From Ga0077530 sp046293075 (GTDB lineage: Bacteria > Pseudomonadota > Alphaproteobacteria > Rhizobiales > Hyphomicrobiaceae), in contig JBKBPL010000008.1 of assembly GCA_046293075.1 (NCBI GenBank), positions 54,169-118,168 of the forward strand: 64,000 bases of DNA. The letters run 5' to 3'. This document shows positions 15,953 to 25,268 of this stretch, in pieces. The notes beneath the pieces are model-generated. The model saw nothing but the letters and a program-made list of their open reading frames with translations, was not told the DNA's origin and searched no databases. The first letter of the stretch is position 1, and each line of letters opens with the position of its first letter. Made by a program: the position numbers and the translations under genes.

Positions 15953-17425
15953 CTATAGCGCTCCCGTGGCGCGCAAGATGGCCTGGAACATCTGGTCGAC
16001 CGTCGACATGAGGCGCGCTGTCGCCTGATAGGAGCGCTCGATCGCCATCAGGCTTGTCATCTCCTCGTCGAGATTGACGCCGATCTGGCCATGCCAAGCG
16101 TTGACTGCGCGCTCCCCAAGCACCTCGACATCCGCGAGGCGTTCGCTGGCCGAGCTCCGGCGGCTTTCGAGCCAGCCGGCGCTGTCGGAGGCGAGCGAAA
16201 TGAGGCTCTTCGAGGATCCGAGACCGGTCGCCGGATCGAAAACCTGCGCATCCGAGAGAGCCGCCGCCAGATCGCGCAGCCGCTGGCTGAAGCCCACGCC
16301 ACCGCCAGTATTGTACACATAGCTCGGCTCACCGGGATCGCCGATGCCGCCATCACGGATGAGCGCCAGATTGCCGCCCTGCGCCGGATCGGCATTCGGA
16401 TTGACGCGGATCAAGAGTGCAAGCCCGTCCAGAACCACGCCGCCTGGCGGCAGGGCCGGCCCGCCGGACCAGGTGAAGAGACCCGCAATATCCGGAAGCG
16501 CTGCGGCGCCCGACTGGTCGCTTTCCGCGAAGGCGGCAATGAGGCCGCGCGCCATCTCGTCGATCTGGCGACCATAGCTTATGGCGACATCGTCGCGAAT
16601 CTGGAGAAGACCACCAATCTTTCCGCCAAGCCGGCTGGCCGCAGCTCCGGAGTACGGCACGCCGTCGATCGTGAGCAAGCCGCCGGGCTGGCCAGGCAAG
16701 AGCGGGGCATTGTCGAAGGCGATCGTACGCGGCACCGTCTCGAAGAGCGTGGTCCCATTCGCGGTGAACAGCACCATATCGTTGTTGGCGCGCGTGGTCG
16801 GGTGGATATCGATGAGGCCCGATATCTCCCGCAGCAGCATGTTGCGCCGGTCGATCTGGTCGGTCACGTCGCGACCGGCGAACGTCCCGGAGACAATGGC
16901 GTTGTTGGCGTCCTCGAAATCCTTGAGCAGTGTCTGGAGCTGGCGGGTGGCCTCGGCGAGATCGCTATTGGCCTCCTTGCGCACTTGCACGACCAGATTG
17001 GCCGCATCCTGCAACGTATTCGCGACATTCGTGGCAACTGAGACGACATTGCGCAGAAGCGATTCATTGCTCGGATCGGCAGCCGCGGCGTAGAGCGCCT
17101 GCTGCATGGCCGTCAGCATGGCGGCGGGGCTGATGCCGAGCTCCGGATCGGCGATCGAGCCGGCCAGCCGCTCGAGCGCGCTGGTCATGCTCGAAAGCTC
17201 GCCTGACTTGGCGGTATTGGAGAGCACGCTCTCGAGCAGCCGCATCGAGACCGCATTGCCGATCACGCCTAAGCGAACGCCGATTTCGGACGTGATCGTA
17301 TGCGCGTACTTGCGGGCGGCGTTGGGGTTATCGACGTTCGCAATATTGCGCGCGACCAGGGACGACTGCGTAGCATTGGCGAGCAACGCCCCCCTGGCGA
17401 CCTCATGAGCAAGCGTAAGTGACAT
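15953..17425 (-). CDS. flgK: hook-associated protein FlgK (HAP1)
   Basis: FlgK forms the first ring of the hook-filament junction. The 490-residue product starts with the rod-hook family segment ATQSSLVARNIANVDNPNAA and ends with NLDEEMTSLMAIERSYQATA and RLMSTVDQMFQAILRATGAL, the paired terminal helices that pack in the axial structure. The central part has GRDVTDQIDRRNMLLREISG and a variable domain. It lies about 30 bases after flgE and three bases before flgL, clearly one transcript. The length is normal. Confidence 0.94.
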   Translation of the reverse strand: MSLTLAHEVARGALLANATQSSLVARNIANVDNPNAARKYAHTITSEIGVRLGVIGNAVSMRLLESVLSNTAKSGELSSMTSALERLAGSIADPELGISPAAMLTAMQQALYAAAADPSNESLLRNVVSVATNVANTLQDAANLVVQVRKEANSDLAEATRQLQTLLKDFEDANNAIVSGTFAGRDVTDQIDRRNMLLREISGLIDIHPTTRANNDMVLFTANGTTLFETVPRTIAFDNAPLLPGQPGGLLTIDGVPYSGAAASRLGGKIGGLLQIRDDVAISYGRQIDEMARGLIAAFAESDQSGAAALPDIAGLFTWSGGPALPPGGVVLDGLALLIRVNPNADPAQGGNLALIRDGGIGDPGEPSYVYNTGGGVGFSQRLRDLAAALSDAQVFDPATGLGSSKSLISLASDSAGWLESRRSSASERLADVEVLGERAVNAWHGQIGVNLDEEMTSLMAIERSYQATARLMSTVDQMFQAILRATGAL

Positions 17426-17458
17426 CCACCTCCCCCAACTCGACGCCGCGAATCAGAC

Positions 17459-18718
17459 CTAGCGCTTCAGATTGACGACGAGCTCCATGAGTTCGGAGCC
17501 CGTCTGGAACACGCGCGAATTCGCCGTATAGTTGCGCTGCGCTTCGATCATGTCGGCAAGCTCGGTCGCCAAATCGACCGTCGAGCTCTCCAGCGCGCCG
17601 GATACAACGCTGCCGAATCCGGCCGTCCCCGCGATCCCGATCCGGAGATTCCCCGAGTCATTGGACGGCAGGAAGATGTTGCCGGCCTTCGGCGTCAGCC
17701 GATCGGGGCTCGGCACGGTCGCTAGGGGAATAAGATAGGAGGCAAATCGCGAGCCATCCTCGTACACCTCGTAGAGCCTGCCATCGGCGGCAATCTCGAT
17801 CGACTGCACGCGGCTCGGCGCATTGCCATTGGTGTTAAGGAGGTCGACGGCATAGTCGCCCGCCACCTGCGTCATCGATGAGAGATCGATCTCCATGGGC
17901 TGACCACCCGGCACGGGAACGGTAAGAGACGTCGCGCCGGACGGGTCAAGCTGGCCGGTCGCATCGAACTGCAGCGTCGCCTGGGCAAGCGGACCGCTTG
18001 CATAGGGGAAGCCGCCGCCGGCATCACGATCGGCGGCGTTGTAGACGACCATCTCCCACTCGCCGGTCGCAGTCTTGGCGAAGTGGATATCGAGCATGAT
18101 CTCCTCGCCAAGGTTCCCATACACGAGCACCGAGGAGCGCGCCGTCGACGTTGCCCCGGCGGCGTTTGTTGAAGGCAGATCGGCCGGCGCCACCACGTCC
18201 GCCATGGCAGGAAGATTGGCGATCATGGCGCCGATGGTCGTCGGCGCCGCACGCATACCACCAGCCGTCACCGACACCGGCACAAGACCGGCCGTTCCGT
18301 TGATGACCGGAGGTCCCGCGGCATTTTCCGGAAGCGGATAGCCCATCAACATATAGCCCGCGGAATTGATCAGATAACCCTCACCGTTCGGCACGAAGGC
18401 GCCGGCGCGGGTCAGCGCGAGACTACCGTCCGGCGCCGAGACCACCATGAAACCAGCCCCGGAAATGGCCAGATCAAACTGCGATGTCGTCGGCGACAGG
18501 ACACCCTGCTGGGAAATGCCGTAACGCACGTCCGTGACGACACCGCCCGAATTGTAGGACGTGGTCGTATCGTTCAGCAAAAGGGAGGAGAATTGCGTGC
18601 TCGCACGCTTGTAGCCGATCGTCGATGCATTGGCGATATTATCGGCGATCGTGCCCAGCCGATTGGACTGCGCATTCATTCCCGATGCGCCCGTGCGCAT
18701 CAACCCGTAAACACTCAT
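17459..18718 (-). CDS. flgE: flagellar hook protein FlgE
   Basis: FlgE polymerises into the curved hook that joins rod and filament. The 419-residue product begins MSVYGLMRTGASGMNAQSNR with the rod-hook signature LGTIADNIANASTIGYK, has ALTRAGAFVPNGEGYLINSA near residue 100 and a variable outer domain, and ends with the conserved VDLATELADMIEAQRNYTAN region and ELMELVVNLKR. It follows rem by about 75 bases and starts the structural part of the rem-flgE unit. Confidence 0.96.
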   Translation of the reverse strand: MSVYGLMRTGASGMNAQSNRLGTIADNIANASTIGYKRASTQFSSLLLNDTTTSYNSGGVVTDVRYGISQQGVLSPTTSQFDLAISGAGFMVVSAPDGSLALTRAGAFVPNGEGYLINSAGYMLMGYPLPENAAGPPVINGTAGLVPVSVTAGGMRAAPTTIGAMIANLPAMADVVAPADLPSTNAAGATSTARSSVLVYGNLGEEIMLDIHFAKTATGEWEMVVYNAADRDAGGGFPYASGPLAQATLQFDATGQLDPSGATSLTVPVPGGQPMEIDLSSMTQVAGDYAVDLLNTNGNAPSRVQSIEIAADGRLYEVYEDGSRFASYLIPLATVPSPDRLTPKAGNIFLPSNDSGNLRIGIAGTAGFGSVVSGALESSTVDLATELADMIEAQRNYTANSRVFQTGSELMELVVNLKR

Positions 18719-18792
18719 GTGATTGCCCCCAAGCCGGTTCAGATCTCGCGCCCAGAATAGGGCCGCGCACCTTGCGCCAGGCTGTCGAGCGT

Positions 18793-19515
18793 TCAGATCG
18801 CGGTCGCGATGTCGCCCGGCGCCGCATCGGCGTCCGACTTGGAGGCCCCCACGAGGCGGTACCCGAGGTGCCGCTTCGAGTCGATCGGATCATACCCCAG
18901 GCGGGCGCGCAAACGGCGGCGCAGCTTGGAGATATGGCTCTCGATCACATTCTCGTCGATCTCCTGATCGAACAGCCCGTAAACCGAATTGAAAATCTGC
19001 GACTTGGTCACCCGCCGAGACTGATTCGCGACGAGAAACTCAAGGATTCTCAGCTCCCTGCGGGGCAAGGGCAGCGGCTCGCCGCAGACGAGCGGATCGC
19101 GGCCGTCACGGAAGATGCGGATCGCCGCGGTGTGCTCCTGACGCCCCCGCTCGAGGCCCGTGCGGCGCGAAATCGCCTCGATCCGCGCCAGGATCTCGCG
19201 CACATGGCAGGGCTTGGAAATCACGTCATCGACGCCGACCGCGAACAGCTCGAGCGTGCTTGCAAGCGTCTTGTGATCCTTCATGGCAATGACCGCAGCG
19301 GCGGTCCTGCGCTTGATCACCCGAGCGATGACATCCGGCCGGCTGCACTGCCCAATGAGAAAGGCGTTGATCGCCATCACGTCGTCACTGGCGGCCGTTT
19401 CGACCCAGCCTTCAAAATCCCCCCCCGAGAAACCTGCAGCTGGAATTCCCTCGCGATCAAAAGACGATCGAAATGCGTCGGTCACAAGATTGCGGTCGTC
19501 CACGATGACGATCAT
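18793..19515 (-). CDS. rem: Rem-like OmpR-family motility regulator with atypical receiver
   Basis: Rem is the growth-phase activator of flagellar genes in Sinorhizobium, encoded just before flgE as here. The 240-residue product has a receiver-like domain (residues 1-115) and a winged-helix DNA-binding domain (about 125-225) with LPLPRRELRILEFLVANQ and ENVIESHISKLRRRL. In the receiver the acidic pair Asp6-Asp7 and the lysine in ISKPCH are kept, but the position of the phosphorylated aspartate is occupied by asparagine (AINAFLIG, Asn50). It may therefore act without phosphorylation. About 240 AT-rich bases upstream, after a terminator, probably hold its promoter. It should activate the downstream flgE-flgN genes and flagellin. 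Confidence 0.85.
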   Translation of the reverse strand: MIVIVDDRNLVTDAFRSSFDREGIPAAGFSGGDFEGWVETAASDDVMAINAFLIGQCSRPDVIARVIKRRTAAAVIAMKDHKTLASTLELFAVGVDDVISKPCHVREILARIEAISRRTGLERGRQEHTAAIRIFRDGRDPLVCGEPLPLPRRELRILEFLVANQSRRVTKSQIFNSVYGLFDQEIDENVIESHISKLRRRLRARLGYDPIDSKRHLGYRLVGASKSDADAAPGDIATAI

Positions 19516-19694
19516 TTCGCTGCCCCCGGCGAATCAGTGCATTCCCCAACAATTGATTAACGTAAACTAACAGCTTTACAAATGGGGGGCCGTCCGTTCC
19601 CGCATCACCGCAACGAAAAAGCAACGCTTCTAGATAGCACTCGCGATAAACTATAGAGTAATTAATCGAGCGCTATTGATTACGAGCCGGCAGG

Positions 19695-19725
19695 CAAAAG
19701 GGCGCCGCACACTCAAGTGCGCAGC
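19695..19725 (-). terminator. probable intrinsic terminator of the fliF-fliM unit
   Basis: On the minus strand GCTGCGCACT pairs with AGTGTGCGGC (19716-19725 and 19704-19713) with two G-T wobbles and a tight loop, followed by GCCCTTTTGCC. It lies 35 bases after the last gene of the unit (stop at 19760) and before the rem promoter region, so it would separate the two transcripts. Confidence 0.5.
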
Positions 19726-19759
19726 ACCCCAAGATGTGCCCCTCAATGCGCGCCGGCGC

Positions 19760-20308
19760 TCAGGCGGCCGCACGAACGCCAGCAGCGCCAAGCCATCCGC
19801 GCCCCTTGCTTAGGAGGCCACCCCAGCCGATGCGGCGTTGCAATACCGCCGCCCGCCCCGTCTCGCCTTCCAAGGCGCGCTCAAAGGCTGCGATGGCGGA
19901 CGCGCTCGCCACGCTTGCCGCGCCGAGCGTGCTCGATGATGCCGAAACAAGTGCCTCGGCACCCTGCCGGAACTTGTCCCTGAGGTCAGGCGCGAACAGC
20001 GTATCGACAAGCCGGCCGGTCTCCGCAAGGCTCCTGCGCATCTCCGCACTCAGCGCGCTACGCCCGCTGCCGCGCTCGGCCGTAAGACGCGCCTCCACCA
20101 ATGCCTCGTGCAGCACGGCAACGGCACGGCTCGCCGCCTCGCGCCGCAGGAGATCGAGGAACTCGCGCCGCCCCGGCAGGTCGATCCTCCCCGTGATCGT
20201 TGTGACCGCAGGCCGGCTCCATCGGGAGGAGAGGCGCGTTGCGAGCCAGTAGAGCGGCAGGAAGCTGGCCACCGTTCCAACAGTAAAGACGATCAAAGCC
20301 GTGTCCAC
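19760..20308 (-). CDS. membrane-anchored protein of unknown function in the flagellar cluster
   Basis: The 182-residue product starts at a GTG (20308) with a strong G-rich ribosome site just upstream. One membrane segment near the start (TALIVFTVGTVASFLPLYWL) is followed by a helical Ala/Arg/Glu-rich domain on one side of the membrane, with LLRREAASRAVAVLHEALVE and DTLFAPDLRDKFRQGAEALV. No known domain is recognisable. It is the last gene of the fliF-fliH-motB-motC-fliK-fliG-fliM unit, 79 bases after fliM, and a terminator follows. Placement suggests a motor- or stator-related role, but that is inference. Longer versions of the frame running into fliM are not supported. Confidence 0.65.
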   Translation of the reverse strand: MDTALIVFTVGTVASFLPLYWLATRLSSRWSRPAVTTITGRIDLPGRREFLDLLRREAASRAVAVLHEALVEARLTAERGSGRSALSAEMRRSLAETGRLVDTLFAPDLRDKFRQGAEALVSASSSTLGAASVASASAIAAFERALEGETGRAAVLQRRIGWGGLLSKGRGWLGAAGVRAAA

Positions 20309-20387
20309 GTGCCCCCCCTTCGCAATTCCCGCGCCTCGGAAGGCCCAAGAAAACGGGAACGAGCTTGCGTCAACCTGGATCGCAGCA

Positions 20388-21338
20388 TCACGCCCGCCGC
20401 CGCGCCGGCGGTCCTTTTGCCTCATCGGGCTTGGCGGCCACAGGCGCCTCGAGGCAAATACTGAAATAGCCCTTCTGCTGGCCGAGCTGCCCCTCGAAGA
20501 TCGGCTCGCCATCACTTTCGATGCGTACACGCTCGAGCTGCTTGGCATCGAACTCGATAACAGATCCGGGCCGCAATGCGGCGACCTCGCCGAGCAGCAG
20601 CGCAGGCCCTGCTGCAACCGCCACAAGGTCGATCTCGGTCCGGCCGATGCTTTCGGCGAGATTGCGGCTCCAGCTCGGATCGATCTCGACCGGAGCTTCC
20701 TCCTCCGGCACCGCAATCTGATCGCGCACGAGTTCCAAGCCCCGCGCCGGCAGCGCCACAACGATCCGCTCGTCAAACGCCTCCAGAAGCATCTGAGCCA
20801 CGACCAGCTCTGACTTGTCTTTGCCAAAGGGCTCGGCATCGAACGCGCGTTCGACCCGCTCCAGACTGCAGCCAAAGGTGACGTAAGGCGCAAGCCGCGC
20901 CTGGAATTGGCCGATGATCGCGCGGGCAAGCTGGTCCGCGACAGATCGCTCAAGCCCGCTGAGGTCGCGCTTTGGCGCTTCCCCAAGCTGCCGGCCATCG
21001 CCGCCGTACATCGTATCGAGCGCGCGGAAGAGCAGCGTTGCATCGAACGCGACGACGGCGCGCGCATTCCACTCGGCGATGAAATAGATGGCGCCGATCA
21101 TTCCCGAGCACGGGCCCAGCGCCTCGTAGCATCCCTGCTGCCCCATGCGCTCGAGCACGACCTCGGCCTTGAGCGCGAAAGTCGCGTCGAGCGCCGCAGA
21201 GCAGTCTTGAACACTGGCTTCGAGCAGCGCGACGAGCGCTGGCAGCTCGACGATCGGGGCAATCGTGCTGTGGAAGATCTCGGTGATCTCGAGCCGCTTG
21301 AGCTGGTCCTCACCGGGTGCCGTGTCCATCACCGCCAT
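20388..21338 (-). CDS. fliM: flagellar motor switch protein FliM
   Basis: FliM is the middle layer of the C ring; it binds FliG and FliN and receives phosphorylated CheY. The 316-residue product has the central CheC-like domain with YEALGPCSGMIGAIYFIAEW and a C-terminal SpoA-like FliN homology domain ending in GYFSICLEA. The sequence belongs to the divergent rhizobial FliM branch, with DSWSRNLAE-type helices before the SpoA part (here DPSWSRNLAESIGRTEIDLV). It lies 15 bases after fliG. FliN is encoded far away at 38592, as in other members of the order where C-ring genes are split. Confidence 0.9.
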   Translation of the reverse strand: MAVMDTAPGEDQLKRLEITEIFHSTIAPIVELPALVALLEASVQDCSAALDATFALKAEVVLERMGQQGCYEALGPCSGMIGAIYFIAEWNARAVVAFDATLLFRALDTMYGGDGRQLGEAPKRDLSGLERSVADQLARAIIGQFQARLAPYVTFGCSLERVERAFDAEPFGKDKSELVVAQMLLEAFDERIVVALPARGLELVRDQIAVPEEEAPVEIDPSWSRNLAESIGRTEIDLVAVAAGPALLLGEVAALRPGSVIEFDAKQLERVRIESDGEPIFEGQLGQQKGYFSICLEAPVAAKPDEAKGPPARRRA

Positions 21339-21353
21339 CCTGTTTGCTCGGCC

Positions 21354-22394
21354 TCACGGCTCCGGTGGTGCAGGATCGGGCCGCAACTTGATCAGCGACC
21401 GCTCAGCCATGCTCAACGCCAGTACGGCGATCCAACGGCGCGCTTCGCTGATGGCCTGTGGGGCCACCCGGGTGTCGGTCGCAAGCTCGGCCTCGACGAT
21501 GCGCCGCGAGCGTGGTGACAGCGTCTGCAGCACCAGATCGACGAGCGTGGGATCGGCATCACGCAGGGCCGTCACGACCCTCTCGGCGGGCACCTCGTCC
21601 ATGAGCCGCGCGCGATCCTCAGCTGCCATCCCCGCAATATCGTCGAAGGTGAAGACATAGTTCTTCACCCGCTCCGCCTCATCCGGGTCGCTCTCGCCGA
21701 TGCTGGTCAGGATTTCTTCGATTTGCTCCCGATCGAGCTTATTCAGGATCGCGGCGAGCTTGGCGTGCTTGTTTTCCTCCGCCTCCGCCACGACTTCGGC
21801 GAAGAGGGCCTCTCGCAGCCGCTCGGCGACGAGTTGCATGGCGGCGTCCGTCGTCGGCCTCAGCGTCAGAAGGCGGCGGCTCAGGTCTGCCCGCTGCTCA
21901 CTGCTGAGCTTCTCCATGACGCTTGCGGCCTTGCTCGCATCGAGGCGCGAGAGGATCACGGTCGCAACCTGGGGCTGCTCGCCAGCAAGGAATTCGGCGA
22001 TCCGCTCGTCCCTCACATCACTGAGCCGTGCCCAGATTCGCTCCGCAGACCTGCCGGACACTTCCGCCACGATATCCGAGATCTGATCCTCGCTGACAAC
22101 GCCCGAGAGGAGCTGCTCGACGCCCTTCGTCGAGCCGGCCAGCGTGTCCGACGTCTCGAGCGCCGCATAGAGCTCGTCGATAATCTGCTCGATCACGTCG
22201 TCCGAGACCGGCGGCAGTGCGGATGCCGAATGACCGACGAGGCGGATCTCCTGGTTGTCGAACTGCTTGATGATCGTATCGGCGTACGGCTTGCTCAACG
22301 TGAGGAGCAACGCCGTCACCTTGTCGACTGCGCTGAGCGGCACGCTCCCCTCGCGCTTCGCCGGCACCGCCTTGCTCATGTTCTCGCCGTTCAT
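21354..22394 (-). CDS. fliG: flagellar motor switch protein FliG
   Basis: FliG is the rotor subunit that meets the MotAB stator and turns ion flow into torque. The 346-residue product shows the three-part architecture: the N-terminal FliF-binding part, the middle domain with AGEQPQVATVILSRLDASKA around residue 135, and the C-terminal torque domain with FTFDDIAGMAAEDRARLMDE and its charged helix. The ATG at 22394 gives normal length, and an ATG five codons on is possible. It follows fliK after 160 bases and precedes fliM closely. Confidence 0.94.
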   Translation of the reverse strand: MNGENMSKAVPAKREGSVPLSAVDKVTALLLTLSKPYADTIIKQFDNQEIRLVGHSASALPPVSDDVIEQIIDELYAALETSDTLAGSTKGVEQLLSGVVSEDQISDIVAEVSGRSAERIWARLSDVRDERIAEFLAGEQPQVATVILSRLDASKAASVMEKLSSEQRADLSRRLLTLRPTTDAAMQLVAERLREALFAEVVAEAEENKHAKLAAILNKLDREQIEEILTSIGESDPDEAERVKNYVFTFDDIAGMAAEDRARLMDEVPAERVVTALRDADPTLVDLVLQTLSPRSRRIVEAELATDTRVAPQAISEARRWIAVLALSMAERSLIKLRPDPAPPEP

Positions 22395-22554
22395 CGCGTC
22401 CTTGACCGCTGCCGTCCGGTGCCCGCGCCACTGCCCGACGGCGACCGAGGGAATCGCTCAATCTGCATTTCTGCCACGCCGACCTTGCGGCTGACTGACA
22501 GGCGTGCGCATCCGCCCCCGGGCAGAGACCAATGATAAACGGATTCGCGTTGTC

Positions 22555-23982
22555 TCAGACGGGTCGGAAACGACCTGCGTACGAGACTCCGGACAGCACG
22601 GGCGCGGCGGGCGCCCCCTGAGATGGTCCCGGTCTCACGCCTGCATCAGGAGGCCGCCGGGCGAACTGCCGGCTGGTCTGCTGGCCGGCGAGCTGCGCGC
22701 CGCCCTCGCGCGTGGTGTTGCCAGCAACCTGCTCTTGCGCACCGCCTTGGCGCGCGCCCTGCTCGCGTGCATCGCTTTCCATGGCCTGACCGGTCAAGCG
22801 TGCGACGGTCACCTCAGTGACCGCATAACCGGCCCCGTTCAGCCGCGCCGCAAGTACGCCGCGGTCGTTCTCGACCTTGGTCACGGTATCCGCCAGTTCG
22901 GCCGCGAGCTCGATTCGCAGTCCCTCGTCACTTCCCGAGAGCACGATCGTCACGGTGCCGAGTTCGGCAGGGTTGAGCTGCAGCTTGATCGTGCGCAAGG
23001 CCGGCGCGAAGGTCTGCCGCGTGTCCGACACGCCACCTTCTGCTGGTGAAGGCGGCGGCTCGCCTGGCCCGGGGGGAGTGCCCAGGGCCTGCTGCACACG
23101 GTCCGCAATCTGCACGCCGACGCCACCCAGCGAAAGTTCGCCGGCCGGAGAAATCGAAGCCACAACCGGGGCTGCGGCCTCGGGCGCGCGGGCGAGAGCT
23201 GCCGACGCAACAGGACGCTCGCGTTGCGCGATCTCAGCCCCGCTTGGCTTCGCCGCATCCGGCACAAGCGCGGGCGCAGACGCGGGGCGCGCCCCCTCAA
23301 CGCTGTCCTGCGCGATCTGCCAGAGCCGCGCCTCCACGCCCGCCGGCTGAAAATGTTTCTCCTGGCGCACGACGCGCACGGGTAGAATCGCGACCTCCGC
23401 CCCATCGTCGCGGTCTGACCCGTCGGCCTTGTCCGTGCGGCGCGTATCCAGGTCGGCGCCCGTCGCGCCTGTGGCCTTGCGCACGGTCGCTGCAAACTCG
23501 GGCGGGGCTGCGCGCTCCGAACGCGCCGCCAAGTCAGGCGTGAGCACCGCGAGAACGTCGCGCACGGCCGCGGCGACCGCGAGCGGCTCCGGCCCCACAG
23601 CTGCAACCGGCGCCTCGCGCGGCTCACCCGGCTCCACACGCTGCGCCGGCGCCTTTTCCTCGGATCGCCGCACGCCTCTGGGCTCGGTCGTCCCGACGAC
23701 TTCAATGGACGGGCCATTGCGCAGCACTGGAACCTCGCCATTCTGGCGCCCGCGCGCGCTCGGCATCTCGATGCGCCGCACCACGCGCGAGCGATTCCCG
23801 GCGTCCTCGGGCTTCATAATCTTGGGCTCGTCGCCGCCGACATCATCGCCAACATCGCCAAGGGTCTCTGCCAGCGCCGCGGCAAAATCCCCATCGGGGA
23901 CTTCGCGCCGGGCGAGGGCGTCCTCACCGGCGCCCGGCATGCCGTGCGCCGCGGTCGGAGCCGAGGGAATGAGCAGGTTCAT
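22555..23982 (-). CDS. fliK: hook-length control protein FliK (formerly MotD)
   Basis: FliK measures the hook and switches the export gate from hook to filament substrates. The 475-residue product has a long, poorly conserved, Ala/Pro/Glu-rich ruler (residues 1-320) and a compact C-terminal domain (about 325-400) with the family pattern LRTIKLQLNPAELGTVTIVL, then another Gln/Gly-rich tail. The ATG at 23982 overlaps the motC stop as ATGA. The order motB-motC-fliK is the rhizobial one, where this gene was first called motD. The extended low-complexity tail is typical of the family. Confidence 0.88.
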   Translation of the reverse strand: MNLLIPSAPTAAHGMPGAGEDALARREVPDGDFAAALAETLGDVGDDVGGDEPKIMKPEDAGNRSRVVRRIEMPSARGRQNGEVPVLRNGPSIEVVGTTEPRGVRRSEEKAPAQRVEPGEPREAPVAAVGPEPLAVAAAVRDVLAVLTPDLAARSERAAPPEFAATVRKATGATGADLDTRRTDKADGSDRDDGAEVAILPVRVVRQEKHFQPAGVEARLWQIAQDSVEGARPASAPALVPDAAKPSGAEIAQRERPVASAALARAPEAAAPVVASISPAGELSLGGVGVQIADRVQQALGTPPGPGEPPPSPAEGGVSDTRQTFAPALRTIKLQLNPAELGTVTIVLSGSDEGLRIELAAELADTVTKVENDRGVLAARLNGAGYAVTEVTVARLTGQAMESDAREQGARQGGAQEQVAGNTTREGGAQLAGQQTSRQFARRPPDAGVRPGPSQGAPAAPVLSGVSYAGRFRPV

Positions 23983-25268
23983 TCGTCAATGTCCTTCAAC
24001 ATCTTGTCGATCTGAGCCACGCGCGCCTTGATCCGGACTGCGGTGGCGTGCGGCTCTGCCGGCGTCGTCGGCATCGACTTTGCGGCAACAGGAATAGGCG
24101 CGAGCACGGGCTTTGCCGCCTCGGCCACCGGCTCCGGCACGGGCGGTGGCGGCGAGCGAATGAGATGCGAGATCGCCCGTGCGCCAGCGATCAACTCGCG
24201 GATCGGCTCAGGCACGCCCGCTGTCTCGGCGGCATTCAGCAGCGCAAGCCCCTCCTCCGGCGCGAGGCCGACGACGAGCGCGGCACCCTCGTAGACTTGC
24301 GTCCACGCTTGCTCAGGCGAGCCCTCGCGGGCGTACTTGCGCGCCATACGTGCGGCATTGACGGTTGTCGCCAATTTGCCCGAGCGCAACCCGATCTCGG
24401 CAAGGGCAGCATAGAATTGCACGAGCTTCTGCGGGTCCAGATGGTGCACGACGCCGCGTAGCCACCGCACGCCTTCTGACCGCTCCCCGTAGTCGCCTTC
24501 GACCATGGCCTTTGCCACCGGCCGGATCACTGCAGCGAGATAGGGCGAACGGGGAAAGCGTCGGAAGTAGCGCGAAGCGAGCGTTTCGAGCTTCGCTCGA
24601 TCGCCCCGCGCAATCGCCCCTTCCATGGCGAGGCGAAGCGCTGTTTCCTCGACAAGCGTGCCCGGCGAAAGCAAGCGCGCCTCGTCGGCCAGGCGCACCA
24701 CGCGTGCGAGGTCCGTATTGCCAATGACGATCGCCTTGACCAGTGCCACATGCCCCGCGAGGCTCGGCGGCAGCGCGAAGGCATCCACCTTCTCGAGATG
24801 CCGCAAGGCGAGGCTGCGCTGCCCTTCGGCATAGGCGAGCGCTCCCTCTGCGAGCGCCAGTTCGTCTTCGGCAAACAGCTTCCGGGAAAAGACGGCGCGG
24901 AGCTGCTCGGGATCGCCCCCGCTCAGTGCATACTTGACCAGCGCCAGCCTATTGCGCGGCTCGCGCCAGACAGCAGGCGGAAATCTCTTGAGCTCGTCGG
25001 CAATCTCCTGGACCACCTCCCGTTGCATGGAAAAGGCCGCCTCGTCGCCGTGCGCGATCCGTTCTTGAAGCGTGCCGAGCGTGCGCACCACATGGAAAGG
25101 TTGACGTCCCGCAGCACCCGAAGCGCGCTCGCCACCACCCCCTTCGCCAGCCGATGGCGGCGCCGCACTGGTGGCCCCGGCACTTGCGAGCGCCAGCGCA
25201 AGGAGCAAGAGCGCCGAACGCCCTGCCGTCCGAGCACGCCGGCGTGTGTGCTCTCTCGCGCCCCTCAT
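23979..25268 (-). CDS. motC: periplasmic motility protein MotC
   Basis: MotC is a periplasmic protein required for flagellar rotation in rhizobia; it works with the stator protein MotB and is stabilised by MotE. The 429-residue product has a basic start and a hydrophobic signal sequence (about residues 17-35, LLLLALALASAGATSA), then helical repeats with VVRTLGTLQERIAHGDEAAF and YAEGQRSLALRHLEKVDAF, and a Pro/Ala-rich C-terminal part ending in KARVAQIDKMLKDIDE. It overlaps motB upstream and fliK downstream by four bases each. The motC-motE pair is a hallmark of this order. Confidence 0.92.
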   Translation of the reverse strand: MRGAREHTRRRARTAGRSALLLLALALASAGATSAAPPSAGEGGGGERASGAAGRQPFHVVRTLGTLQERIAHGDEAAFSMQREVVQEIADELKRFPPAVWREPRNRLALVKYALSGGDPEQLRAVFSRKLFAEDELALAEGALAYAEGQRSLALRHLEKVDAFALPPSLAGHVALVKAIVIGNTDLARVVRLADEARLLSPGTLVEETALRLAMEGAIARGDRAKLETLASRYFRRFPRSPYLAAVIRPVAKAMVEGDYGERSEGVRWLRGVVHHLDPQKLVQFYAALAEIGLRSGKLATTVNAARMARKYAREGSPEQAWTQVYEGAALVVGLAPEEGLALLNAAETAGVPEPIRELIAGARAISHLIRSPPPPVPEPVAEAAKPVLAPIPVAAKSMPTTPAEPHATAVRIKARVAQIDKMLKDIDE

